Shown here piece by piece: positions 12,896 through 21,854 of a stretch of 64,000 nt of DNA (its first letter is position 1; each line of letters begins with the position of its first letter). A model generated the notes under the pieces. That model was not told the DNA's origin, ran no database searches, and saw only the letters and a program-made list of their open reading frames with translations. A program made the position numbers and the translations under genes. The DNA is from Saccharopolyspora dendranthemae (GTDB taxonomy: Bacteria > Actinomycetota > Actinomycetes > Mycobacteriales > Pseudonocardiaceae). The stretch is taken from assembly GCF_007829955.1 (NCBI RefSeq), contig NZ_VIWX01000002.1, positions 1 through 64,000 of the forward strand. The letters are read 5' to 3'.

Positions 12896-14122
12896 GTGGT
12901 AGCACCGAGCCTTCCGGAAGGCTTCGACTTCACCGACCCCGACCTCTACTCCGAGCGGGTGCCGCTGGAGGAATTCGCGGAGCTTCGGCGTACCGCGCCC
13001 ATCTGGTGGAACAAGCAACCGTTCCGGAAGTCGGGTTTCGAGGACGAGGGGTACTGGGTCGTCACGCGGCACGCGGACGTCAAGGAGATCTCCCGGCGCA
13101 GCGACGTGTTCTCCAGCCACGAGAACACCGCGATCATCCGGTTCAACGAGGAGATGACCCGCGAGCAGATCGAGATGCAGCGGTTCATCATGCTCAACAT
13201 CGACCCGCCGGAGCACACGAAGGTCCGTCGGCTGGTGGCGCGCGGTTTCACGCCGCGCGCGATCAAGAGCCTCGAAGCGGCCTTGCACGAGCGGGCCGAG
13301 GCGATCGCCACCGGCGCGCTGAGCTCCGGTACCGGGGACTTCGTCACCGACATCGCCTGCGAGCTCCCGCTGCAGGCGATCGCGGAGCTCCTGGGCGTGC
13401 CCCAGGAGCACCGCAAGGACATCTTCGACTGGTCGAACCAGATGGTCGCCTACGACGACCCCGAGTACGACATCGATCCGTCGACCGCGGCCGCGGAGAT
13501 CCTCGGCTACTTCATGAACGTGGCCGACCAGAAGCGCAAGTGCCCGATGGACGACATCGTCACCAAGCTCGTCGAGGCGGACGTCGACGGCAGCGCTCTG
13601 AGCGATGACGAGTTCGGCTTCTTCACGATCCTCCTGGCGGTCGCGGGCAACGAGACCACGCGCAACGCGATCAGCCACGGCATGCACGCCTTCATGCAGA
13701 ACCCCGACCAGTGGGAGCTGTACAAGAAGGAGCGGCCGCAGACCACGGCCGACGAGATCGTCCGCTGGGCCACCCCGGTGGTGTCCTTCCAGCGCACGGC
13801 GATGGCCGACACCGAGCTCTCCGGCGTGCAGATCAAGAAGGGCGAGCGGGTCGGGATGTTCTACAGCTCGGCCAACTTCGACGCCGACGTCTTCGACGAG
13901 CCCGAGCGCTTCGACATCACCCGCGACCCGAACCCGCACGTCGGCTTCGGCGGCACCGGCGCGCACTACTGCTTGGGCGCGAGCCTGGCGCGCCTGGAGA
14001 TCGACCTGATCTTCAACGCCATCGCCGACCACATGCCCGACATCCGTCAGCTCGAGGAGCCGCGCCGGCTGCGATCCGGCTGGCTCAACGGCATCAAGGA
14101 GTACAAGGTCCAGTACCGCTGA
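12896..14122 (+). CDS. cyp125: Cytochrome P450 CYP125 (steroid C26/C27 hydroxylase)
   Basis: 408 aa P450. I-helix AGNETTRNA, ExxR in EIVRW, and heme-binding FGGTGAHYCLG with Cys359. Family-typical stretches include APIWWNKQPF near the N-terminus. CYP125 oxidises the terminal methyl of cholest-4-en-3-one (or cholesterol) to alcohol, aldehyde and acid, the entry to side-chain beta-oxidation. GTG start at 12896 is fixed by an AGGAGGT box six bases upstream. Transcribed alone from the shared KstR-type promoter with fadA5. Confidence 0.95.
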   Translation: MVAPSLPEGFDFTDPDLYSERVPLEEFAELRRTAPIWWNKQPFRKSGFEDEGYWVVTRHADVKEISRRSDVFSSHENTAIIRFNEEMTREQIEMQRFIMLNIDPPEHTKVRRLVARGFTPRAIKSLEAALHERAEAIATGALSSGTGDFVTDIACELPLQAIAELLGVPQEHRKDIFDWSNQMVAYDDPEYDIDPSTAAAEILGYFMNVADQKRKCPMDDIVTKLVEADVDGSALSDDEFGFFTILLAVAGNETTRNAISHGMHAFMQNPDQWELYKKERPQTTADEIVRWATPVVSFQRTAMADTELSGVQIKKGERVGMFYSSANFDADVFDEPERFDITRDPNPHVGFGGTGAHYCLGASLARLEIDLIFNAIADHMPDIRQLEEPRRLRSGWLNGIKEYKVQYR

Positions 14123-14128
14123 TCTCCA

Positions 14129-14165
14129 GATGGCGCTCCCGGTTGTGAGTCCCGGGGGCGCCATC
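14129..14165. terminator. Hairpin after cyp125
   Basis: GATGGCGC (14129-14136) pairs with GCGCCATC (14158-14165), with an inner CCCGG/CCGGG pair, directly after the cyp125 stop. Confidence 0.65.
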
Positions 14166-14235
14166 GGGCGGTTCTGGTCCGAACTGACCGGGCGAAACGG
14201 GCATCGCCCCCGGGCGGTTCGGACCACAACCGCCC
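14166..14235. repeat. Dispersed palindromic element, copy 1
   Basis: 70-bp element. Arms GGGCGGTTCTGGTCCGAAC and GTTCGGACCACAACCGCCC pair with one mismatch. Its first 41 nt match 51008-51048 at 39 of 41 positions, and the core resembles 24786-24853. Confidence 0.75.
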
Positions 14236-14244
14236 CCGCGCACC

Positions 14245-14283
14245 ACGATGGCGCCGCTCCCGCCAGGGGAACGGCGCCATCGT
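14245..14283. terminator. Hairpin between cyp125 and NTF2-like gene
   Basis: Perfect 12-bp stem ACGATGGCGCCG / CGGCGCCATCGT with a 15-nt loop, just downstream of the minus-strand stop at 14299. Terminates the minus-strand gene and backs up the cyp125 terminator. Confidence 0.7.
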
Positions 14284-14298
14284 CGTGGGGGAGGGCTG

Positions 14299-14742
14299 CT
14301 AGGACTGCCGGAGCGTCGCGACGGCGCGGTCGAACTCCCAGAACGCCCGCAGCGCGACGATCTTGCCCGCATCGTTGACGCGGTAGGAGAACACGCCCTC
14401 GGCGTCCATCACCGAACCGTCGGGCATGGTCGTGGTGATCGTGCCGGTGTTGGCGACCTCGTTGCCGCACGCGAACGAGTCCTCGATGAAGAACTCGATC
14501 CGCTCGGACTTCGCGATCGCGATGTCCCAGAACCCCAGCACGCCCTCGATCCCGCGGTGTCCCTTGCCCTCAGGGTCGAACAGCGAGGGACCCACCGGGT
14601 CCTCCAGCACGGCGTCCTCGGCGAACAGCGCGAGCCACTCGTCCTTCTCGCGCCGGGCCACGGCGCTGATCGACGCCAGCGCCGCGTCGCGGGCCGGGTG
14701 CGGCTCCCGGCTGGCCTTCCAGTGCACTCCAGTGTCGCTCAT
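14299..14742 (-). CDS. NTF2/SnoaL-fold, ketosteroid-isomerase-like protein
   Basis: 147 aa single NTF2-like domain. Asp48 in LEDPVG and Asp113 in SVMDAEGVF occupy the places of the two catalytic aspartates of delta5-3-ketosteroid isomerase (Asp38/Asp99 in bacterial KSI); I do not see a clear counterpart of KSI Tyr14. A role in delta5/delta4 isomerisation or binding of a steroid intermediate is therefore plausible but unproven. ATG 14742 is preceded by GGAGG. The upstream LLM gene is separated by 84 bp containing a strong hairpin, so this may be a separate transcript. Confidence 0.75.
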   Translation of the reverse strand: MSDTGVHWKASREPHPARDAALASISAVARREKDEWLALFAEDAVLEDPVGPSLFDPEGKGHRGIEGVLGFWDIAIAKSERIEFFIEDSFACGNEVANTGTITTTMPDGSVMDAEGVFSYRVNDAGKIVALRAFWEFDRAVATLRQS

Positions 14743-14775
14743 GCGGCCTCCTGACGAGTTCTGCTCGGTACGACA

Positions 14776-14806
14776 GCGGTGGCGGGCCGCGAAGACCCGC
14801 CACCGC
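14776..14806. terminator. Hairpin between LLM gene and NTF2-like gene
   Basis: Perfect 11-bp stem GCGGTGGCGGG / CCCGCCACCGC with a 9-nt loop, 20 bp after the minus-strand stop at 14827. Confidence 0.65.
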
Positions 14807-14826
14807 ACAACCGAAAACGGGTGTTC

Positions 14827-15696
14827 CTAGACCTTCTCGATGACATCGGCGGCGAACTTGCGGATCGAGTCCTTCTTGGCCTCCAGCGGCGCGTCGAAGC
14901 CGTGGCCGTCGAAGAGCCACGGCACCACGATCGCGTCGGTGACGCCCACCTCGGCCTGCTCGCGGTAGCCGTCGGCGCCGAACCGGTCGACGCACACGGC
15001 CTGGATCTCGAACGGCTCGTCCGCGCGGTCGTAGGAGGCGCGCAGCTCGCCGAGCTTGTCGATGGTCTCGCGCAGCTCGGAGAGCTTCATCATCGCCGAC
15101 GCCCAGCCGTCGCCCACCCGCGCGGCGCGCTTGAGCGCCGGCTCCGTGTGCCCGCCGACGTAGATCGGCATCCGCTCGGTCGGGGCGGGGGAGATCTGCA
15201 ACTTGTCGAAGTCGAAGAACTTCCCGTGGTACTCGACCATGCCGCCGCCGAGGATCAGCCGGATGATCTCGATCATCTCGTCGACCCGCGCTCCGCGCTT
15301 GGCGTACGGGGCCCCGCACCACTCGAACTCCTCCGGCGCCCAGCCCAGCCCGAGTCCGAGCCCGAAGCGGTTGCCGGTCAGCGACGCGACCGAGGCCAGC
15401 TGCCGGGACAGCAGGACCGGGTTGCGCGGGCCCAGCTTGAGCACCGAGGTGTAGAACCGCAGCCGCGAGGTCGCCGCGCCCATCGCGGCGGTGGCGATCA
15501 GCGGGTCCACCCAAGGCGTGTCGGCGTCCCACATCCGGGATCCGTCCTGGGTGTAGGGGTACTCGGCGGAGACCTTCTCCGAGTAGAACAGCGAATCCGG
15601 CAGCGCGACCGAGGAGTACCCGCACTCCTCGGCGGTGCGCGCGAGCTCGGTGAGCTGGTCGAGCGGCGTCATGGCCACCGACATCGTGAACTTCAT
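14827..15696 (-). CDS. LLM-class (F420-dependent) oxidoreductase
   Basis: 289 aa bacterial-luciferase-like TIM barrel. Hallmarks: GYSSVALPDS near residue 28, the stretch LGLGLGWAPEEFEWCGAPY, and MPIYVGGHTEPALKRAARVGDGW. Such proteins use F420 or FMN to reduce or oxidise C=C or C-OH bonds; the substrate is not deducible, but its place one base after ltp3 ties it to side-chain or ring metabolism. ATG 15696 is used because it follows the ltp3 stop by one nucleotide. One of three LLM enzymes in the window. Confidence 0.85.
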   Translation of the reverse strand: MKFTMSVAMTPLDQLTELARTAEECGYSSVALPDSLFYSEKVSAEYPYTQDGSRMWDADTPWVDPLIATAAMGAATSRLRFYTSVLKLGPRNPVLLSRQLASVASLTGNRFGLGLGLGWAPEEFEWCGAPYAKRGARVDEMIEIIRLILGGGMVEYHGKFFDFDKLQISPAPTERMPIYVGGHTEPALKRAARVGDGWASAMMKLSELRETIDKLGELRASYDRADEPFEIQAVCVDRFGADGYREQAEVGVTDAIVVPWLFDGHGFDAPLEAKKDSIRKFAADVIEKV

Positions 15697-15697
15697 G

Positions 15698-16857
<1,160 letters not shown>

Positions 16858-16858
<1 letters not shown>

Positions 16859-17913
16859 CAGTCTCGTCCCTCCATCACGCACACCAGGTTCTGTTGCAGC
16901 GCGGGGCCGCTGGTCGCGTGCGCCAGCACCTTCCCGGCGCGGCCCTCGAAGACCTGCGTGGCCGCCTCACCGATGCGCGACAGACCGGCCGCGAACATCG
17001 GGTTGCCGCACAGCGCGCCGCCCGACGGGTTGACCGCGACCGACTCGTCCAGCCCGAGAGCCCGCCGCAGCACGATCTCCTGGTGCGTGAAAGGTGCGTG
17101 CAGCTCGGCGATCTCGACGCCGTCGGTGCCCAGTGCCGTTCCCGCCGCGGCGGTGGATTCCGAGCGGCGCAGGTCGCGAGCGCCCAGGCTGCCGGATTCG
17201 ATGCGGTGCTGGATGCCCCCGATGTAGGCGGGTCGTTCGCGGATCTCGCGAGCGCGTTCGGCCGAGGCGAGCACGATCACCGACGCCCCGTCGGTGATCG
17301 GCGCGCAGTCGTGGGCGCGCAGCGGATCGGCGACGTAGGGCTCGGCCAGCAGTTCCTGCGGGTCGAACGCGCCGGAGATCTGCGCGCTGGGATTTCCCTT
17401 GGCGGACGCGCGGTTCCGGGCCGCGACCTCGGCCATCTCCTGCTCGGTGTAGTCCCCGGCGTCCAGGCCCATGCGGGCCTGCAGGCCGGCGATGCTCACC
17501 GAGTCGGGCCACAGCGGTGCCACCGAGTAGGGGTCCAGCTGCAGCGCCAGCGTGCGGCGCAGGTCGCCGGCGGAGGACTTGCCGAATCCGTAGACCAGGG
17601 CGGTGTCCACCTCGCCGGTCTGGATCTTCACCCACGCCTCGAAGAGCGCCCAGGCGGCGTCCATCTCGACGTGCGATTCGTTGATCGGCGGGAACGCGCC
17701 GATCGCGTCCACCGCTGCGATGAACGAGAAGGCCCGCCCGGCCAGGTAGTCCGACGATCCCGAGCACCAGAAACCGATGTCGGTCTTGGACAGCCCGGTC
17801 TGGGCGAAGACCTCCTGGAAGATGGGGACCAGCATCTCGACACCGTTCGTGGTGCCGTTGGTGGCGCGCACGTTCGGTGCCTGTGCGAAGCCGACGACGG
17901 CGACGTCAGTCAT
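16858..17913 (-). CDS. ltp4: Thiolase-fold aldolase Ltp4-like
   Basis: 351 aa, same superfamily as Ltp2 and Ltp3. MTDVAVVGFAQAPNVR opens the fold; WCSGSSDYLAGRAFSF and VNPSGGALCGNPMFAAGLSRIGE are recognisable. The usual catalytic Cys/His dyad of degradative thiolases is not conserved, in line with a retro-aldol rather than thiolytic role. Downstream of the DUF35 gene by 10 bp and coupled to ltp3, so all three probably form one complex like Ltp2-ChsH2. ATG 17913 with GGAG just upstream. Confidence 0.88.
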
Positions 17914-17923
17914 GGCAGCTCCT

Positions 17924-18883
17924 TCACAGGTGGTGGGCGTAGGTTTCGAACGCCGCGTCCGGTTCGCCGGTCGGTTCGAAGTGGTCGATGTTCTCCAGCG
18001 TGGGGCCCCACTCGTCGCGCGGTTTCCACGACGCCTTGACCCGCATGCCCATCCGCACCTCGTCGGCCTCGCAGCCGAGCACCAGGTGCAGGAACGGGAT
18101 GTCGGCGCCGTCGAGCAGCACGTAGGCGCCGACGTACGGCGGCTTGATGCGCTGGCCCAGGAACGGCACGTTGACGATGCAGAACGTGGTCACGGTGCCG
18201 GTATCGGGCAGCTCCACCTCCTCCACCGTGGGAACGCCGTCGGTGGGGCAGGCGCCGCGCGGGGGGATGTAGACCTTCGAGCACGCGGGGCAGCGCTGAC
18301 CGAGCAACCTGCCCTCGGCGAGCCCTTCCAGGTAGCGGCTCTCCTCGGGTGAGGCGGAGTGGGTGTAGTTGAGCTGCACCGGTGAGGTCAGCATCGTCAC
18401 CGGATCACCGCCGGCCGGTTCCGGCGCGGTGGTGGGGGTGCCCGCGGGTTCGAAGCAGGCGATGTCGCGAATCCCGTTGCCGCGCTCGGCGGCCCAGCGG
18501 ACCTGCACGCGCATCCCGGTGGAGATCGCCTCCGGTCCGGGCACGTCCACGGCGTGCAGCAGCGGGGTGTCCGCGCCGTCCAGGCGCACCAGCGCCCAGG
18601 CGAACGGCCGCTCCAGCGGCTGGCCGGGCAGCGGATCGGGCATCCAGGTCCAGCTGATCACCGCGCCCTGGCTGCCGACTTCGACGAAGTCGTCCAGCGG
18701 GGCCGCGGTGTCCGGGTCGTATTCGATGGGTGGCACGTGCACCCGGCCGTCGCTGCCGCGCACCCCGACGATGCCGCCATCGCGCAGCGAGGTGGCGAAT
18801 CGGCTGTGGACGGTCCCGAGCGAACGGGTGTAGTCGAAGCCGATGTTGAGCGGGGCGCTGAGCGGTTCGGAGATCCCAGTCAC
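17924..18883 (-). CDS. Tandem DUF35/OB-fold protein, Ltp3/Ltp4 partner (Rv3521-like)
   Basis: 319 aa with two OB/DUF35 halves. The C-terminal half (about 165-319) has the zinc ribbon CPACSKVYIPPRGACPTDG and an OB fold. The N-terminal half resembles an OB fold (VGSQGAVISWTW; FAWALVRLDGADTPLLHAVD) but has lost its ribbon cysteines. By analogy with the ChsH2 DUF35 domain acting on Ltp2, it probably stabilises or feeds Ltp3/Ltp4. GTG 18883 chosen: a longer frame would run through the promoter and into the divergent gene. No Shine-Dalgarno; the KstR core ends 13 bp upstream, suggesting a leaderless mRNA. Confidence 0.85.
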   Translation of the reverse strand: MTGISEPLSAPLNIGFDYTRSLGTVHSRFATSLRDGGIVGVRGSDGRVHVPPIEYDPDTAAPLDDFVEVGSQGAVISWTWMPDPLPGQPLERPFAWALVRLDGADTPLLHAVDVPGPEAISTGMRVQVRWAAERGNGIRDIACFEPAGTPTTAPEPAGGDPVTMLTSPVQLNYTHSASPEESRYLEGLAEGRLLGQRCPACSKVYIPPRGACPTDGVPTVEEVELPDTGTVTTFCIVNVPFLGQRIKPPYVGAYVLLDGADIPFLHLVLGCEADEVRMGMRVKASWKPRDEWGPTLENIDHFEPTGEPDAAFETYAHHL

Positions 18884-18892
18884 AACCCGAAG

Positions 18893-18906
18893 TGAAACAT
18901 GTTCTC
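18893..18906. promoter_or_regulatory. KstR-type operator, DUF35-ltp4-ltp3 / LLM divergent promoter
   Basis: GTGAAACATGTTCT: core AACATGTT at 18896-18903, 13 bp from the minus-strand GTG at 18883 and 72 bp from the plus-strand GTG at 18975. Confidence 0.85.
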
Positions 18907-18974
18907 GCCATCGCGGCAATATCCGGTGCAGTATGGGCGGGGTCCGCGGACGGTCGGGAAAGGGAGGTTCACAA

Positions 18975-20012
18975 GTGAAAGTAGGACTGCAGCTCGGGTA
19001 CTGGGGTGCCGCGCCACCGCAGAACTCCCAAGAACTCGTTCTCGAAGCCGACCGCGCTGGATTCGACGCCGTCTTCGCGGCCGAGTCGTGGGGCTCGGAC
19101 GCCTTCACGCCGCTCGCCTGGTGGGGGTCGGAGACCCGCAACGTGCGGTTGGGGACCTCCGTAGCGCAGATGTCGGCGCGCTCGCCGGCGTCCTGCGCGA
19201 TGCACGCGCTGACCCTCGACCACCTCTCCGGTGGCCGCGCGGTCCTGGGGCTCGGCGTGTCCGGTCCGCAGGTCGTGGAGGGCTGGTACGGCCAGCCGTT
19301 CGCCAAGCCGCTGGCCCGGACCAGGGAGTACGTCTCGATCGTGCGGCAGGTGCTGGCGCGCGAGGACAAGGTGCGCAACGACGGCCCGCACTACCGGATG
19401 CCCTACGACGGACCGGGTTCGATCGGGCTCGGCAAACCGCTCAAGCCGATCACCCACCCGCTGCGAGCGGACCTGCCGATCTGGCTGGGTGCGGAGGGGC
19501 CGAAGAACGTCGCGCAGACCGCCGAGATCGCCGACGGCTGGATCGCGGTCTACTACTCACCCCGGGTCGGCCCGATGTACGAGGAATGGCTGGCCGAGGG
19601 TTTCGCCCGCGAGGGAGCGCGCCGCACCCGCGAGGAGTTCGAGGTCGCCGCGACCTGCCAGGTCGTGGTCACCGACGACCCCGCGGCCGAGCGCGCCAAG
19701 CTCAAGCCCTCGGTGGCCCTCTACCTCGGCGGGATGGGCGCGCCGGGCATGAACTTCCACGCCGAGCTGTTCCGCCGGATGGGCTACGACGAGGCGGTCT
19801 CCGACATCGAGCGGCTCTTCGCCGCCGGTCGGCGGGAGGAGGCGGTCGCCGCGGTCCCGGACGAGGCCATCGACGACGTGGCGATCATCGGCGACCGCGA
19901 CCACGTCCGGGAGCGGATCGCGGTGTGGGAGAAGGCCGGGGTGACCTCGCTGCTGGTCGGCTGCCGCGACGCGGAGCACGTCCGGTCGGTCGCCGACGTG
20001 GTTCAGAGCTGA
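18975..20012 (+). CDS. LLM-class F420-dependent oxidoreductase (Rv3520c-like)
   Basis: 345 aa luciferase-like TIM barrel: MKVGLQLGYWGAAPPQ (GTG start), FDAVFAAESWGSDAFTPLAWW, HLSGGRAVLGLGVSGPQVVE, LPIWLGAEGPKNVAQTAEI. The size and its divergence from the DUF35-ltp4-ltp3 operon match Rv3520c. Likely an F420-linked reductase or dehydrogenase acting on a sterol intermediate; the substrate is unknown. GTG 18975 has AGGGAGG eight bases upstream. Confidence 0.88.
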   Translation: MKVGLQLGYWGAAPPQNSQELVLEADRAGFDAVFAAESWGSDAFTPLAWWGSETRNVRLGTSVAQMSARSPASCAMHALTLDHLSGGRAVLGLGVSGPQVVEGWYGQPFAKPLARTREYVSIVRQVLAREDKVRNDGPHYRMPYDGPGSIGLGKPLKPITHPLRADLPIWLGAEGPKNVAQTAEIADGWIAVYYSPRVGPMYEEWLAEGFAREGARRTREEFEVAATCQVVVTDDPAAERAKLKPSVALYLGGMGAPGMNFHAELFRRMGYDEAVSDIERLFAAGRREEAVAAVPDEAIDDVAIIGDRDHVRERIAVWEKAGVTSLLVGCRDAEHVRSVADVVQS

Positions 20013-20087
20013 AATACGTTCTCGTGTGAATCGGGGCGCGGGTCGGATTGCTCGCAACGGGTTCGGCCCGCGACCTTGCTCCACAAC

Positions 20088-20101
20088 TGCAACACGTTCT
20101 A
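20088..20101. promoter_or_regulatory. KstR-type operator upstream of acyl-CoA synthetase gene
   Basis: TGCAACACGTTCTA: core AACACGTT at 20091-20098, 50 bp before the GTG at 20148. A weaker one-mismatch copy (AATACGTT) lies at 20013-20020, right after the LLM stop. Confidence 0.8.
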
Positions 20102-20147
20102 GGTTTGTTCGGCTGGGGAACGCTTTCGTCGTCGACAGGAGTCCGCC

Positions 20148-21698
20148 GTGGCCGACATAGGACTGTGGAACATCGCCCACCAGCAGCCGGACCGAACGGC
20201 CGTGGTCTCGCCCGACGGGAGTTCGGTCACCTACGCCGAGCTCGCCGCGGCGGCCGACCGGTACGGCCGCGGTCTGCAGAGCATGGGGTTGGAGCCGGGC
20301 GACAGCATCGTGCTGATGCTGCCCAACGGCGCGGACCTGCTGGCCGCGTACTTCGCCGCCGTGCAGACCGGGCTGTACGTGGTGACCGTGAACTGGCACC
20401 TCGTCGGGCCCGAGGTCGCCTACATCGTCGAGGACAGCGGAGCCAAGGCGTTCCTCGCGCACGAGCGGTTCGCCGACGCCGCCTCCGACGCCGCCGCGCG
20501 CAGCGGCCTGCCCAGCCAAGCGCGCTTCGCCGTCGGGAACGTGCCGGGATTCCAGCCGCTGGCCAACCTCGGTGCGGATGAGCCGGTCGGGCGCCCTGAC
20601 GTGCGCACCACGGGCTCGCCGATGCTCTACACCTCCGGCACCACGGGCCGTCCCAAGGGCGTGCGCAGGCCGTTGTCGGGTGCGGACCCGGACGACGTCC
20701 CGCGCGCCAACGAGTGGTTCTTCGGGGTCTTCGGGCTCAAGCCCTTCGACGACCACGTGCACCTGTGCGGCTCGCCGCTGTACCACACCGCCGTGCTGAA
20801 CTTCGTGAGCATCTCGATCCAGTTCGGGCACACCGCGGTCCTGATGGATCGCTGGGGCGCCGAGGAGATGCTCCGGCTGATCGAGAAGCACCGCGTCACG
20901 CACAGCCACATGGTTCCCACCCAGTTCCACCGGCTGCTGGCGCTGCCGGAGGAGACCCGGGCCCGCTACGACGTGTCCTCGCTGCGCACGATGATCCACG
21001 GCGCCGCTCCGTGCCCGCAGGAGGTCAAGCGCGCGATGCTGGACTGGTGGGGCCCGGTCGTCGTCGAGTACTACGCGGCGACCGAGGGCGGCGGCACGAC
21101 GATCATGGCCGATGAGTGGCTGCGCAAGCCCGGTTCGGTCGGCAAGCCCTGGCCGGGCTCGGTGGTGCGGATCCTCGGTGACGATGGCGGCGAGCTGCCC
21201 GCCGACGAGATCGGCACGGTCTACATGCAGATGGGCGGCTCGTCCTTCGAGTACCACAACGACAAGAAGAAGACCCAGGAAGCGCGTGTGGGCGACCTGT
21301 TCACCCTCGGCGATGTCGGCTACCTGGACTCCGACGGCTACCTCTACCTGTGCGACCGGCGCAACGACATGATCATCTCGGGCGGCGTGAACATCTACCC
21401 GGCCGAGATCGAGAACTCGCTGTCGGTGCACGCCAAGGTCGCCGACGTGGCCGTGTTCGGCGTGCCGCACGACGACTGGGGCGAGGAGGTCAAGGCCGTC
21501 GTCCAGCCGGCCGAGGGTGTTGCCGCCGGCGACGAGCTGTCCGAGGAGCTGCTGGCCTACGCGCGGGAGCGGTTGGCCAAGTTCAAGGTTCCGCGCAGCA
21601 TCGACTACGTCGACGAACTGCCGCGGGATCCCAACGGCAAGCTCTACAAGCGCAAGCTGCGCGATCCGTACTGGGAAGGCCGAGAAAAGGCCATCTGA
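20148..21698 (+). CDS. Acyl-CoA synthetase (AMP-forming), steroid cluster
   Basis: 516 aa ANL-superfamily ligase. AMP-binding P-loop LYTSGTTGRPKGVRR; YYAATEGGG (A5-type); GDVGYLDSDGYLYLCDRRNDMIISGG with the hinge Asp and Arg; C-terminal catalytic Lys in PRDPNGKLYKRKL. A KstR-type site places it in the sterol regulon. It is clearly not FadD17, FadD19 or FadD3; the acid it activates (side-chain or bile-acid type) is unknown. GTG 20148 with AGGAG seven bases upstream. Confidence 0.88.
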   Translation: MADIGLWNIAHQQPDRTAVVSPDGSSVTYAELAAAADRYGRGLQSMGLEPGDSIVLMLPNGADLLAAYFAAVQTGLYVVTVNWHLVGPEVAYIVEDSGAKAFLAHERFADAASDAAARSGLPSQARFAVGNVPGFQPLANLGADEPVGRPDVRTTGSPMLYTSGTTGRPKGVRRPLSGADPDDVPRANEWFFGVFGLKPFDDHVHLCGSPLYHTAVLNFVSISIQFGHTAVLMDRWGAEEMLRLIEKHRVTHSHMVPTQFHRLLALPEETRARYDVSSLRTMIHGAAPCPQEVKRAMLDWWGPVVVEYYAATEGGGTTIMADEWLRKPGSVGKPWPGSVVRILGDDGGELPADEIGTVYMQMGGSSFEYHNDKKKTQEARVGDLFTLGDVGYLDSDGYLYLCDRRNDMIISGGVNIYPAEIENSLSVHAKVADVAVFGVPHDDWGEEVKAVVQPAEGVAAGDELSEELLAYARERLAKFKVPRSIDYVDELPRDPNGKLYKRKLRDPYWEGREKAI

Positions 21699-21830
21699 GC
21701 TGCGATGATCGGTGCGCGTCCGCGCGCGGCGGGGGAAGGGCCCGCTGCGCGCGACGTCGTGCTGCCCGCAGCACCGCGCGACGGCGGATCGCCCATTTCG
21801 CGGTAGACCTCTTCAGCCCTTGTCTTCAGC

Positions 21831-21844
21831 GATAACACGTTCTA
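21831..21844. promoter_or_regulatory. KstR-type operator upstream of fadD19
   Basis: GATAACACGTTCTA: core AACACGTT at 21834-21841, ending only 13 bp before the fadD19 GTG. Confidence 0.85.
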
Positions 21845-21854
21845 CTTTTTTCGA

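Noticed and set aside
17924..19378. A 484-aa version of the DUF35 protein
   Set aside because: The extra N-terminus would cover the KstR-type operator and the divergent LLM gene; the GTG at 18883 gives the family length.
20013..20020. AATACGTT after the LLM gene as a full KstR operator
   Set aside because: One core mismatch and 127 bp from the next start; the strict site at 20091 explains control.
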